This document shows positions 17,136-26,020 of a stretch of 64,000 bases of DNA, in pieces. The stretch comes from an uncultured Alphaproteobacteria bacterium (GTDB lineage Bacteria > Pseudomonadota > Alphaproteobacteria > Rhodobacterales > Rhodobacteraceae). Where the stretch lies: positions 1 through 64,000 of the forward strand of contig CACAAX010000004.1 in the NCBI GenBank assembly GCA_902530595.1, given 5' to 3'. The notes under the pieces were generated by a model. That model saw only the letters and a program-made list of their open reading frames with translations, ran no database searches and had not been told where the DNA came from. Both the position numbers and the translations under genes were made by a program. Numbering within the stretch: the first letter of the stretch is position 1; every line of letters starts with the position of its first letter.

Positions 17136-18401
17136 CTAGATCCTTTTTATAGCTGCGCCACAAGATTTCAGTTTTTGTATAATATCCTCATATCCTCTGT
17201 CTATATGATGGATTTTATCAATTATTGTGTGCCCATTAGCAACTAAACCAGCTAAAACGAGAGAAACTGATGCACGAAGGTCCGTGGCTTTTACCGGTGC
17301 TCCTCTTAATTCATTAACGCCCGAGATTATAGCCGTCCGACCCTCTATCTCAATATTAGCTCCCATACGAATAAGCTCTGGTACATGCATGAAGCGGTTT
17401 TCAAAAATTTGTTCTTCGATTTTGGAAACCCCATTAGCGATAGATAATAGGGCCATCATTTGAGCTTGTAGATCAGTTGGGAAACCAGGAAAGGGTTCAG
17501 TAATGATATTTGTAGATTTTACAGATGAACTTTTTACTCTTTTTACCCTCAAGTAATCTTTACATTGATCAATCTTTATACCTATCTCATAGAGTTTTTC
17601 GATAAAGTTTTCAAGTAAAGCTACGTTTCCTCCGGTAAGTTTTATATCTCCGTCAGTAATAGCTCCTGCAATCATATATGTACCAAGCTCAATTCGATCC
17701 ATCACCACATTATGTACTGTTTCTTTAAGGCTATCCACACCCTCAATTACAATAGTATGCTCACCATCACCTTCTATATGACAACCCATTGACTTCAAGC
17801 AAGTACACAAATCTATTATTTCTGGTTCTTTGGCCGCGTTAACTAATTCCGTCGTTCCTTTAGCAACAACAGCGGCCATAATCGTGTTAGCTGTGGCACC
17901 TACTGATTCGAATGGAAATTTAATTTTGCACCCTTTTAATGAACCAGCCACTTTTCCTTTAACGTAACCGTTTTCAATAGAAAATCTTGCTCCAAGTGCT
18001 TCCAGCGCCATCAAATGAAGGTTCACGGGCCTCGCACCTATTGCACAGCCTCCAGGAAGGGCAACCATCGCTTGACCAAATCTCGCTAACAGTGGTCCAA
18101 GAACCAAGATAGAAGCTCTCATCTTTTTTACTATTTCATAATCGGCTAAAAATAAAGGCTTAGCAGACATTTTGAGATTAAGTATCTTTTCGGACTTTTT
18201 ATATTTTACTACACAGCCAAGGCTTTCGAGTAATGCCTTCATCGTTTCAACATCTGATAAAGTAGGAACATTTTTTAGAGTTAACGCTCTTTCAGTTAAC
18301 AATGATAATGGCATTAGTGTGAGACAAGAGTTTTTTGCACCAGATATCGGTATGGAGCCCGAAAGTCTTTTCCCTCCCTCAATAAAAATCTTCTCTTTCA
18401 A
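17136..18401 (-). CDS. murA: UDP-N-acetylglucosamine 1-carboxyvinyltransferase
   Basis: This is the first committed enzyme of peptidoglycan synthesis: it transfers enolpyruvate from PEP to UDP-GlcNAc in the cytoplasm. At 421 residues it has the family's usual size and two-domain fold. The catalytic cysteine (the fosfomycin target) sits in LPGGCAIGARPVNLH. Other signatures are SGAKNSCL at the N-terminus, FESVGATANTIM, and PGFPTDLQAQMMAL. The rhodobacterial DUF2948 gene that often sits between murA and hisD is absent; the two are only two bases apart. A small conserved-looking ORF precedes it on the same strand. Confidence 0.97.
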   Translation of the reverse strand: MKEKIFIEGGKRLSGSIPISGAKNSCLTLMPLSLLTERALTLKNVPTLSDVETMKALLESLGCVVKYKKSEKILNLKMSAKPLFLADYEIVKKMRASILVLGPLLARFGQAMVALPGGCAIGARPVNLHLMALEALGARFSIENGYVKGKVAGSLKGCKIKFPFESVGATANTIMAAVVAKGTTELVNAAKEPEIIDLCTCLKSMGCHIEGDGEHTIVIEGVDSLKETVHNVVMDRIELGTYMIAGAITDGDIKLTGGNVALLENFIEKLYEIGIKIDQCKDYLRVKRVKSSSVKSTNIITEPFPGFPTDLQAQMMALLSIANGVSKIEEQIFENRFMHVPELIRMGANIEIEGRTAIISGVNELRGAPVKATDLRASVSLVLAGLVANGHTIIDKIHHIDRGYEDIIQKLKSCGAAIKRI

Positions 18402-18425
18402 TTAAATTCCTAGCAACAATTGTTT

Positions 18426-18551
18426 TTATTTTCTTTTTCTTAATTTGATATTCTTTTGAAGTGCAGTGGCCAACCTTTCCTCCCTTGTCAGCTTTATTGT
18501 CTTTTTCTGAGTATTAATTTTTTTGCCATTTTTTCTTAAATCTTTAGCCAC
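18426..18551 (-). CDS. Small basic protein upstream of murA (41 residues)
   Basis: This is not in the ORF track because it is short and starts with GTG. The frame reads VAKDLRKNGKKINTQKK, then KLTREERLATALQKNIKLRK. The REERLATALQKNIKLRK part resembles a small Lys/Arg-rich protein (REARLKxALKANMARRK type) that I recall next to murA in Rhodobacterales. AAAGGG lies seven bases before the GTG. No membrane segment or enzyme motif is present. It ends 24 bases before the murA start on the same strand, so the two may be co-transcribed. Function is unknown, and the identification is tentative because it rests on a short match from memory. Confidence 0.5.
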   Translation of the reverse strand: MAKDLRKNGKKINTQKKTIKLTREERLATALQKNIKLRKRK

Positions 18552-18620
18552 TTAAAACCCTTTACTTTATAGGAATGATATATGTATATAATACAACGAA
18601 AAAAAACTAAAGGGTTACTT

Positions 18621-18695
18621 GCTGCCGTAGCTCAGGGGTAGAGCACTCCCTTGGTAAGGGAGAGGCCGAGAGTTCAAATCTCTCCGGCAGCACCA
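18621..18695 (+). tRNA. tRNA-Thr (GGT)
   Basis: This is a complete 75-base gene with acceptor stem GCTGCCG pairing with CGGCAGC, anticodon loop CTTGGTAA with anticodon GGT, T-loop TTCAAAT and an encoded CCA. The D-arm TAGCTCAGGGGTAGAGCA is standard. The tracked ORF starting at 18651 runs through this gene and its first part is an artefact. Confidence 0.97.
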
Positions 18696-18731
18696 TATTC
18701 AACATGGCACGAAAAGTGCAAATCTCCGTTT

Positions 18732-18992
18732 ATGAAAAAAGTAGTCACAGGCATTTCCTTATTTTTGATCGCTTCATGTTCAAACAATAACCTTGACAAT
18801 GATATTAATCGTTTATTAACAGAGGATTATTACCTTGGCACTCCCGGTTCTAAATTATTTTACAAAACAACGACTAAAGAAACACAAGAAAAATACCATT
18901 ATTCAGAGTGTCAGAAAAAGCTATTAAACGGAGATCAGTTAAGAATTGAAAGCTGCGTTAGTTCTTATTGGTTGAAGGCCAAGAGTATGTAA
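18732..18992 (+). CDS. Small predicted lipoprotein, unknown function
   Basis: Starting at the ATG at 18732 rather than inside the tRNA gives an 86-residue protein. It has a short signal peptide (MKKVVTGISLFLIASC) whose lipobox-like end (LIASC) puts the lipidated cysteine at residue 16. The mature part is Asn/Asp-rich at first and contains two further cysteines about 20 residues apart (in SECQKK and ESCVSSYW), which could form a disulfide in the periplasm. No known domain is recognised. I see no clear ribosome site, so either a weak start or leaderless translation is possible. It stands alone between tRNA-Thr and a large exported protein gene. Confidence 0.6.
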   Translation: MKKVVTGISLFLIASCSNNNLDNDINRLLTEDYYLGTPGSKLFYKTTTKETQEKYHYSECQKKLLNGDQLRIESCVSSYWLKAKSM

Positions 18993-19075
18993 AAAGAAAT
19001 AAAGTTTTTTCTATTATTTTACCCATTTTTGTCGAATTATATTACTAGAGACTAAACGAAACCGTCGAGAGTAGT

Positions 19076-22000
19076 ATGAAAAAAATAATAGGCATAATTT
19101 ACAGCTTTACTCTGTTATACCTAAACGTAACAATTCTCTTACTTACTTCACAAATGTCTACTTATGCACAGGAAGGTTCATATTCCAAAATGGCACAAAG
19201 TATCTTAGATAATCAAAATGCTATTAACACGGACGGTGCGTCTGATATTGATGTTTTTAAGTTTTCGGTAAATGACGTTCTAAACTCTTTAGGGGAAACA
19301 GTTGAAAATGCAGGAGGTGAACCAACAATTTTTGGTCGCACAGACTATGGCAGCGAATTTTCCCTTACCAATGACTTAGGCACCTCCTTTAACATAGAAA
19401 TACCAGCATTTGTGATTAATGACTTGGCTGAAAATGATAGTGGTGAGTTTTTTCCTGTAATAAAAAATGGAAATAGTGATACCGAAGATGGAACTTATGT
19501 CAATACTTACACTGATGCTGCTTTGGGCACACAAGTGACCGAATATTTTTATTCTGGAGCACCAAATAAAATTGAAACAATATATGATTACGGAACAACA
19601 GAAATAGAATATTTAAGTGACGGCGGAGTAGACGCAAAAGACCATATTTACGAAGATGGGTCAGTATACAAATCTTTTTTTATTAACGACGAGTTTGATG
19701 TTTTAGCATCCACATATGTTGGCTCAGATGGATATCAATCAAGGTATTTTGTAGATCCAGATAGTAGATACTCCTATTCAACCAACAATAATGTTGATGG
19801 ATCTATTTATACATCTTTTTATGATGGATCAAACGAAAGTTACTCGCAGACGGTAAATGCTGATAACGAAATTATCAGTTCCTATTATTATAACGATAGT
19901 ATCAGTTTAAGTAAGGATACTAATGATGATGGATCGAGCCGAACGACTTTTTCTAATTTAGATAATGATGGTTCAGGTAATTTTAAAACAATTGTCGAAA
20001 ATAGGAACCAAACAAATACCATAACAAATCTACAATATACTGACCAAGATAACAGCATTCCAATTGAATTTACTTTGGATAGCGTAACAGATACAGGAGT
20101 TGTAGTGACTCAAACTTTCAAATCAGACTCTACGGCCCTTAACATAGTAAAAACAAATACAGGGGGTAACATAAAAATTGTGTATGGAGGCGAAGATATT
20201 TTTGAGTATTTAGCCAGCAGCAAGGATAACCTTGTAGATCTGGCTCCAGATGTTATAGCCAACGGAGAAAATGTGATATCCGAAGGCCTAACAACAATTA
20301 ATAATGCAAACAGTGCTAAAAATCCTAATAGTCTCGCTATTGATTACAAAGAATTATACGATACCCAAGATGGGTTGTCAGTATCTCCTGAAATGGGTTT
20401 TGTGAAGCTGAAAAGTGCTGATGGGAACGAATATATAAACCTTTCTAATGGGGACATTGTCGAGTTTTTTGTACGGCCTACAGATACCTATCGTGAAAAG
20501 CATAACAGCGAAGACTTATTTTTCATTGATAGGGCATTCCCAGAAAATCCAGTTGTTGCCGACATAGATGCTGATGCGCCAGAATATAATACGGCCGATA
20601 GCTCGTCTTCCAAAGATGAAAATGCAATCTACGTTGGACCCGGAGAAGAGGCCATTACGTTACCAAGCGGGGAAATCAAGGTTTATGTAACAACCGTTTA
20701 TGTTCAAGCGCCAGCTTCAAGATTCCTACCTTCTCAGATAGTTATGCCTATAGAGGCTGATGGTGATTATAATTATAACGTTGAGCCAGCAACAGCGGAA
20801 TCATTTCCAGACGAAGTGGTTGTTGTAGCAGTACCAGAAGAAGAAGCAGAGATATTGTCCGAAAAAGTTAAAGAAATAAAAAGAAAAAAAGAGGAGCCAA
20901 CTAACCCAAAGCATGACGAAGATGAACCCCCGGCTTTAGACCCAGGAATAGAGGCAATGATAAAGATGAATATTATACTGAATGACGTTCAAAATGGCCC
21001 AAGCAAGTTGGTATCGGAAGCAAAAAAAACGATTCAGAAAGAATTTCCAAATATTTCAGAGCAACTAATAGATTTATTTATAAATACAGCGAATTCTAAC
21101 GAAAAATTCGAATTAATTGAGGATCCAAAAGAGTTTCTAGATAAAGAGTTTGCCAAAATAAGTAATCCAACAGAATTAAATTTATTGCTGAGCTCGAATT
21201 TAACGCAGGATGACTTAATAAAAGTCTATAACCTTATCTTGTATAAATTCTCCACAGATTTAACTGAATTAGGTTTTGAAACATTAGGAAATCAGGAAAT
21301 TGATTTTAAGACAAACGTAAAAGATGCTGAGCAAATAATGGAGCAAGTTCAATTACAAGAAGATATAATGGCGATTGTGTCTCTACTTGGACCTAATGCG
21401 GGCAATCAAAGCTTGTCAAATCTTCTAATTGAGCCCGAAGAAGTAGGTCCCAATTCTTCAAACACTTTGTTTGGGTCCAGCGAAAGTCAAAAAGTACTAG
21501 ATCGAATTAAGCGCTTTTCAGAGGTAATCACTTTTATGAATAGTCCGTCTACAATTTCCACTGAAAGCGATCAAGCCCTCGATAATGCTCTTCCCGTAGT
21601 CGAAGTAAATGTCGGTATAGGCGAAAGTATAGCCAAAGCGTTGGAAGAAAAACTTTTGGAAGAGAAGCAACTTAACAGGAGTTTTCAGCCAAGATCTCTA
21701 AGCTCTCGACTTGAAAAGTTTGATTTTGAGTTGCCGCCACAAGAGCAAAGTTCGGAACCGAGAGCCTCAACCCCAATACTAGCAGATGCTCCTATTATTT
21801 CCGAAGAAGAGCTTCAAATAGTAGCTGAAACAACTGAGGCTACTAATAATATTTTAGATGAAACCATTGACAAAATGCTAAACGAGCTTGGAAATGAACC
21901 ACTTGATAACACCTCTATACAAATCGCGTCGGTCTCTAACGATATAGATGCATCGAATGAAGAAACTACAGATACAACGGAGAATTTAGTACTTAACGAT

Positions 22001-22078
22001 GCCCTATCTTCAGCTCAAAGATTGAAGGCAATAGAGGACATTAGAGCTATATTCCAAATTCTAGGAATTGGTTCTTAA
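19076..22078 (+). CDS. Large exported acidic protein with DGS-type repeats, unknown function
   Basis: This is a 1000-residue orphan. A signal peptide (hydrophobic segment at about residues 4-26, likely cleavage after STYA at residue 31) sends it out of the cytoplasm. Residues ~175-305 are rich in Asp, Ser and Tyr and hold irregular repeats of the type Y-x-DGS (EDGSVYKSF, VDGSIYTSF, DDGSSRTTF), which suggests a beta-strand repeat surface. Residues ~587-622 form a charged Glu/Lys then Pro-rich linker (KEIKRKKEEP, EDEPPALDPG). The C-terminal ~375 residues look mainly helical. No catalytic motif, LPxTG, C-terminal Phe or autotransporter barrel is visible. It converges with the acyl-CoA synthetase gene with a four-base overlap. 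A surface or periplasmic structural role is only a guess. Confidence 0.7.
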   Translation: MKKIIGIIYSFTLLYLNVTILLLTSQMSTYAQEGSYSKMAQSILDNQNAINTDGASDIDVFKFSVNDVLNSLGETVENAGGEPTIFGRTDYGSEFSLTNDLGTSFNIEIPAFVINDLAENDSGEFFPVIKNGNSDTEDGTYVNTYTDAALGTQVTEYFYSGAPNKIETIYDYGTTEIEYLSDGGVDAKDHIYEDGSVYKSFFINDEFDVLASTYVGSDGYQSRYFVDPDSRYSYSTNNNVDGSIYTSFYDGSNESYSQTVNADNEIISSYYYNDSISLSKDTNDDGSSRTTFSNLDNDGSGNFKTIVENRNQTNTITNLQYTDQDNSIPIEFTLDSVTDTGVVVTQTFKSDSTALNIVKTNTGGNIKIVYGGEDIFEYLASSKDNLVDLAPDVIANGENVISEGLTTINNANSAKNPNSLAIDYKELYDTQDGLSVSPEMGFVKLKSADGNEYINLSNGDIVEFFVRPTDTYREKHNSEDLFFIDRAFPENPVVADIDADAPEYNTADSSSSKDENAIYVGPGEEAITLPSGEIKVYVTTVYVQAPASRFLPSQIVMPIEADGDYNYNVEPATAESFPDEVVVVAVPEEEAEILSEKVKEIKRKKEEPTNPKHDEDEPPALDPGIEAMIKMNIILNDVQNGPSKLVSEAKKTIQKEFPNISEQLIDLFINTANSNEKFELIEDPKEFLDKEFAKISNPTELNLLLSSNLTQDDLIKVYNLILYKFSTDLTELGFETLGNQEIDFKTNVKDAEQIMEQVQLQEDIMAIVSLLGPNAGNQSLSNLLIEPEEVGPNSSNTLFGSSESQKVLDRIKRFSEVITFMNSPSTISTESDQALDNALPVVEVNVGIGESIAKALEEKLLEEKQLNRSFQPRSLSSRLEKFDFELPPQEQSSEPRASTPILADAPIISEEELQIVAETTEATNNILDETIDKMLNELGNEPLDNTSIQIASVSNDIDASNEETTDTTENLVLNDALSSAQRLKAIEDIRAIFQILGIGS

Positions 22079-23976
22079 ATAGCCTCCCAAGGGTAAATAA
22101 ACCTGTCTAAGGTTTTTCCTATCTCCTTTGTGTCATTTGACCCATTTTTTGCAATCAAAGCCATAAGGCCTTTTTGTGGATGATCAATTACTTCCGCTAC
22201 TTCCGACGAAATACCTGCTTTTGCTAAAGCGCTATCAAAACACCTCTTTATAGCTCTTTTTCGAAGCTCCGGTTTAAAGACTTTTCCTATAGGAGTCTTA
22301 GGCATCTCTTCGACTATATCAACGTTCTTTGGAATGGCTGCTTTTTCACCTATATTATTTTTAGCATGTTCTAATAAATCTGAAACTTCTAAATGTTCTC
22401 CTTTTACTAATTCAATATAAGCACAAGGCACTTCCCCTAGCCTGGCGTCAGGTTGACCAACCACTCCTACCATTGCTACAGCTGGATGAGAGGCTATTGC
22501 TTCTTCCGCCAATGCCGGATCAATGTTATGACCACCCCTAATGATTAAATCTTTTGCCCGACCTGTAATATAAAGATAACCATCTTTATCAAGATATCCC
22601 AGATCACCTGTTCTAAGAAAGTCAGTTTCGAAGAAAAGATCTTTATTCTTCTTAGTATCAGTGTAGGTTTGACCGGGAATGACACCAGGATTAGCGACAC
22701 AAACCTCTCCGATTTCGTCAACCTTACATGTTTTTATCTTTTTTAGATCAGAACCCTCTTTGGCAATTTTTACTTTAGTGTAAGGAAAAGGAATTCCTAC
22801 TGATCCTATTTTTCTTATACCACCATCAACGGGGTTTCCTGACACCAAGCAAGTGGCTTCAGTCATTCCATAACCCTCTATAATCTTAATTCCAGTGGAG
22901 GCTTCAAACTTCTTAAATAAGTCTTGTGGTAAGGGGGCAGATCCGCATAAAGCATATTTTAATGATGAAACATCAGCATTTATCGGCCTTTGCATTAGCT
23001 CAGCTGCTGCAGTTGGAACGATTGTAATAAAAGACGCTTTCCATTTTTCTACCAGAGACCAAAAGTTGTCGAATACACCTTCACCACGATAACCTTGAGG
23101 CGTTACAAAAATAATGTGTGCTCCTGATGCTACGCATGCCATAACATTGGGATATGCGGCAAAAACGTGGAACATGGGTAGCGGACATAGAACTGATTCT
23201 TTCTCACTCCATGAAGTCAATGCTCGGTTCATTGACCATCCTTGATAGAGCATACCGGTGAATGAATGCTGTGCTAGTTTTGGGGTACCAGTTGTACCCC
23301 CAGTATGAAACATGGCAGCCGTTCTATCTTCACCGTCATCTTTAAATGTTAATGATGACGATGATTGAGACGCCATCATATCTTCAAATGATAAGGTCGC
23401 AGCATCGTAATTTCCTTTAACCTTTGGTCTTATAAGAGGGGCGATTATACTCTTTGGGAATTTTAAATATCTGACTAAATCAACCTCCACTAAATGTGTA
23501 ACAGTTGGAGCTTTTTTTAAAGCTAGAGCTACCTTCTGAGCAACGTCTGTTTTGGGCAACGATTTTAGGGTTACAACAACTTTTACTTCAGCCAGATTTA
23601 ATATCCCTGCCATTTGGTTAGGTTCAAGCAATGGACTCATTGGAACGACTACTCCTGCAGTTGACCCAGCTAAAAATGTGATAACCGCTTCACTACAGTT
23701 TGGCAGGATGTAGGCGATTTTATCTTTTTTTCCAATTCCGAGTGATTTAAAACCGTTAGCTGCCTGTGTAACTTTCCCCAGTAATTGTCCCCAATTGAGA
23801 GTTTCAGATCCACTTTTTGGACCAGCATCAATTTGAAACGACACAGCTGGGCTACCTGAATATTTTATTGCAGTTCTGGAAAGCATAGAGTAGACACTCT
23901 TTGCTTCAAACCTTTTTTCAAAGGGCATTTCTGCTGCTATTTTGTCAGCATTCTCTGTTGAATCCCATTTTAACAT
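22075..23976 (-). CDS. Acyl-CoA synthetase (AMP-forming)
   Basis: This ANL-superfamily ligase activates a carboxylic acid to its acyl-AMP and then to the CoA thioester. I start it at the ATG at 23976 (633 residues) because GGGGGG lies just upstream; the tracked start includes that ribosome site. Motifs are A3 HTGGTTGTPKLAQ, A5 EGYGMTEATC, A7 LRTGDLGYLD, A8 GRAKDLIIRGGHNIDP, and the catalytic lysine in TPIGKVFKPELRK. The substrate is probably a medium/long-chain or aromatic acid, but the pocket cannot be read. The neighbouring ABC exporter, P450 and crotonase genes suggest lipid or xenobiotic acid metabolism. No membrane helix is predicted. Confidence 0.9.
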   Translation of the reverse strand: MLKWDSTENADKIAAEMPFEKRFEAKSVYSMLSRTAIKYSGSPAVSFQIDAGPKSGSETLNWGQLLGKVTQAANGFKSLGIGKKDKIAYILPNCSEAVITFLAGSTAGVVVPMSPLLEPNQMAGILNLAEVKVVVTLKSLPKTDVAQKVALALKKAPTVTHLVEVDLVRYLKFPKSIIAPLIRPKVKGNYDAATLSFEDMMASQSSSSLTFKDDGEDRTAAMFHTGGTTGTPKLAQHSFTGMLYQGWSMNRALTSWSEKESVLCPLPMFHVFAAYPNVMACVASGAHIIFVTPQGYRGEGVFDNFWSLVEKWKASFITIVPTAAAELMQRPINADVSSLKYALCGSAPLPQDLFKKFEASTGIKIIEGYGMTEATCLVSGNPVDGGIRKIGSVGIPFPYTKVKIAKEGSDLKKIKTCKVDEIGEVCVANPGVIPGQTYTDTKKNKDLFFETDFLRTGDLGYLDKDGYLYITGRAKDLIIRGGHNIDPALAEEAIASHPAVAMVGVVGQPDARLGEVPCAYIELVKGEHLEVSDLLEHAKNNIGEKAAIPKNVDIVEEMPKTPIGKVFKPELRKRAIKRCFDSALAKAGISSEVAEVIDHPQKGLMALIAKNGSNDTKEIGKTLDRFIYPWEAI

Positions 23977-24045
23977 TATTCCCCCCATGATTTTCTAAAG
24001 AACTTTCCGTTCAAAGCATATTACTTTAAAAAAAAAGTTCAAGCA

Positions 24046-25821
24046 TTACAAGAATTGCAGCTCTGCCAATTTTTTATACTTTTTATTTGTTCTCATCAAT
24101 TCTCTATGGGAGCCCTCATTCTTTATCTTTCCTTTCTCAAGAAAAATAATTCTATCAGCGTTTTTTACCGTTGAGAGGCGGTGAGCAATCACTATTATAG
24201 TCTTATTACCAGAAACATTATCAATTGCTGTCTTTATTGCATTTTCTGATATCGCATCCAAAGAAGATGTTGCTTCATCAAGAAGAAGAATGGGAGAGTC
24301 TCTTAATATCGCTCGTGCAATGGCTATTCTTTGTTTTTGACCTACCGAAATCAATAGTCCTCTCTCGCCCAAAAGGGTATCGTATCCCTTTGGCAAGTTT
24401 TTTATAAATTCTTCGGCACACGCTAGCTTTGCAGCCTTTTCAACTTCTTCTAATGAAGCATCAACCCTTCCTATACGAATGTTATCTGCCACTGATTTAG
24501 AAAAAATAACAGGCTCCTGAGGAACATAGGCTATATGCTTCCTCAAATACGATTTTGGAACCTTATCAATAGGGTAAGTATCGAACAAAATTGAGCCTTT
24601 ATCAGTGTCATATAGCCTTTGTATTAGTTGAAAGAATGTTGTCTTTCCCGCCCCTGACAGACCTACAAGAGCAACTCTTTCATTTTTAAGAATAGTGAGT
24701 TTGTCAATGTCCAGAGCAAGAGTTTCTTTTCTCATTGGGTAAGAAAATTTAACTTTGTTAAAGCTAATAGATCCATTTATTGGAGTTTTCATTGGAATTG
24801 GATTAAGGGGCTCTTCTACCGGATCTAGTGTATTTAAAATTTCTCCTATTCTATCCAAGGCACCTAGAAATTTATTGATCTCTCCATAGGTTTCCGTTAT
24901 CGCTCCAACACTCACTCCCACAACCAAAGAGTAAAGACAGAATTGAAGTAATCCACCAACAGATAAGCTACCAGTCTCAACGTCCTTGAGGCCTGCCCAA
25001 ACAACAAAAGAAATAGCTAAAAAAACCAAAATAATAACTAGAAAAATCATAATTGATCTCGCAAAAACACGGGTTTTCGATTTGAGATAACTATCCTCAA
25101 TTAATTTGTCATATTCTTTTACTGCATGATCATTATAACTGTTTGTTTGGATTGTTGTTGCAGCGAAAATGTATTCAGATGCTAGACCTGCGCTGTCAGC
25201 CAATTTATCCTGTGTTTGACGGGATAGCTTTCGTAAAAATCTTCCAAAATACAGTAGAGGAAAAACTATTAGTGGGATAATAAGAAGAGAAAATGAAGCT
25301 AATTTTATAGATGTTGAGAACATTAGTACTATTCCCCCCAAGAAAAGTAATGTATTTCTGATAGCAAGAGATAGAGTGGATCCAGCAACGCTTTGCACAA
25401 GAGTTGTATCTGCATTTATTCTGGACACTAAATCACCCGTCAAATTTTTCTCAAAAAAATTTGGGCTTAAATTTATTATCTTATCGAATAACTCCCGTCT
25501 TAGATCAGACACTAATCGTTCCCCAAGTAATGTCACTAAATAAAAACGAATAGCCGTCCCCAAAGCTGCTACCGCTACCAAGGCACAACTTATAAAAAGA
25601 TATTTTTGACCTGTTTCGACATTGAATGTATATCCGTCGACAATATAACGTACCATTATAGGAAGTGATAACGTTATAAGAACTGTAGTAAGAAGAAATA
25701 CAAGAGCCCCCATTGCCCAAAATAAGTGTGGCATAAAAATCAATTTAAAAAGATACTTTAACTGACCGCCTTTTGGATTTTGAAAATTTCTGTTTTTGTT
25801 ATTCACTGTATTTGATCTCAT
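24046..25821 (-). CDS. ABC exporter, permease and ATPase fused (MsbA/BmrA-like)
   Basis: This is a 591-residue half-transporter that would act as a homodimer in the inner membrane. A hydrophobic ABC1 domain with six predicted helices spans about residues 30-330. The ATPase domain follows with Walker A GLSGAGKTT, a Q-loop in YVPQEPVIFSKSV, the LISVGQKQRIAIARAI region and Walker B PILLLDEATSSLD. The switch region is IAHRLST. The signature motif is S-V-G-Q rather than the usual S-G-G-Q, a modest change that is tolerated in some exporters. It is typically a lipid, peptide or drug exporter; the substrate is unknown. It follows the acyl-CoA synthetase gene on the same strand. Confidence 0.9.
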   Translation of the reverse strand: MRSNTVNNKNRNFQNPKGGQLKYLFKLIFMPHLFWAMGALVFLLTTVLITLSLPIMVRYIVDGYTFNVETGQKYLFISCALVAVAALGTAIRFYLVTLLGERLVSDLRRELFDKIINLSPNFFEKNLTGDLVSRINADTTLVQSVAGSTLSLAIRNTLLFLGGIVLMFSTSIKLASFSLLIIPLIVFPLLYFGRFLRKLSRQTQDKLADSAGLASEYIFAATTIQTNSYNDHAVKEYDKLIEDSYLKSKTRVFARSIMIFLVIILVFLAISFVVWAGLKDVETGSLSVGGLLQFCLYSLVVGVSVGAITETYGEINKFLGALDRIGEILNTLDPVEEPLNPIPMKTPINGSISFNKVKFSYPMRKETLALDIDKLTILKNERVALVGLSGAGKTTFFQLIQRLYDTDKGSILFDTYPIDKVPKSYLRKHIAYVPQEPVIFSKSVADNIRIGRVDASLEEVEKAAKLACAEEFIKNLPKGYDTLLGERGLLISVGQKQRIAIARAILRDSPILLLDEATSSLDAISENAIKTAIDNVSGNKTIIVIAHRLSTVKNADRIIFLEKGKIKNEGSHRELMRTNKKYKKLAELQFL

Positions 25822-26020
25822 TTCTTCAAAAAATTATGCAAGGTTTAGTTTCGTCTAGTTTATGACTGAGGGATTTCCGTACGAGAAAGATATTGTAGGG
25901 ATGAAACTTCGATGTACCTAATGATAAATAGTGAAATATTTGTTAAATCCAAGATATTCTCAATTAACAAAGCTGATTTTAATTGAACCGGATTAAAACT
26001 CATGGTTTGCTTGAGTGATT

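Noticed and set aside
18651-18731. First part of the tracked 113-residue ORF starting inside tRNA-Thr
   Set aside because: The start codon lies in the tRNA gene. The lipoprotein signal begins at the ATG at 18732, so only that part was kept.
25564-25580. GCGGTAGC on the minus strand as a second ops element
   Set aside because: It lies inside the coding sequence of the ABC exporter, far from any leader, so it is taken as a chance match.
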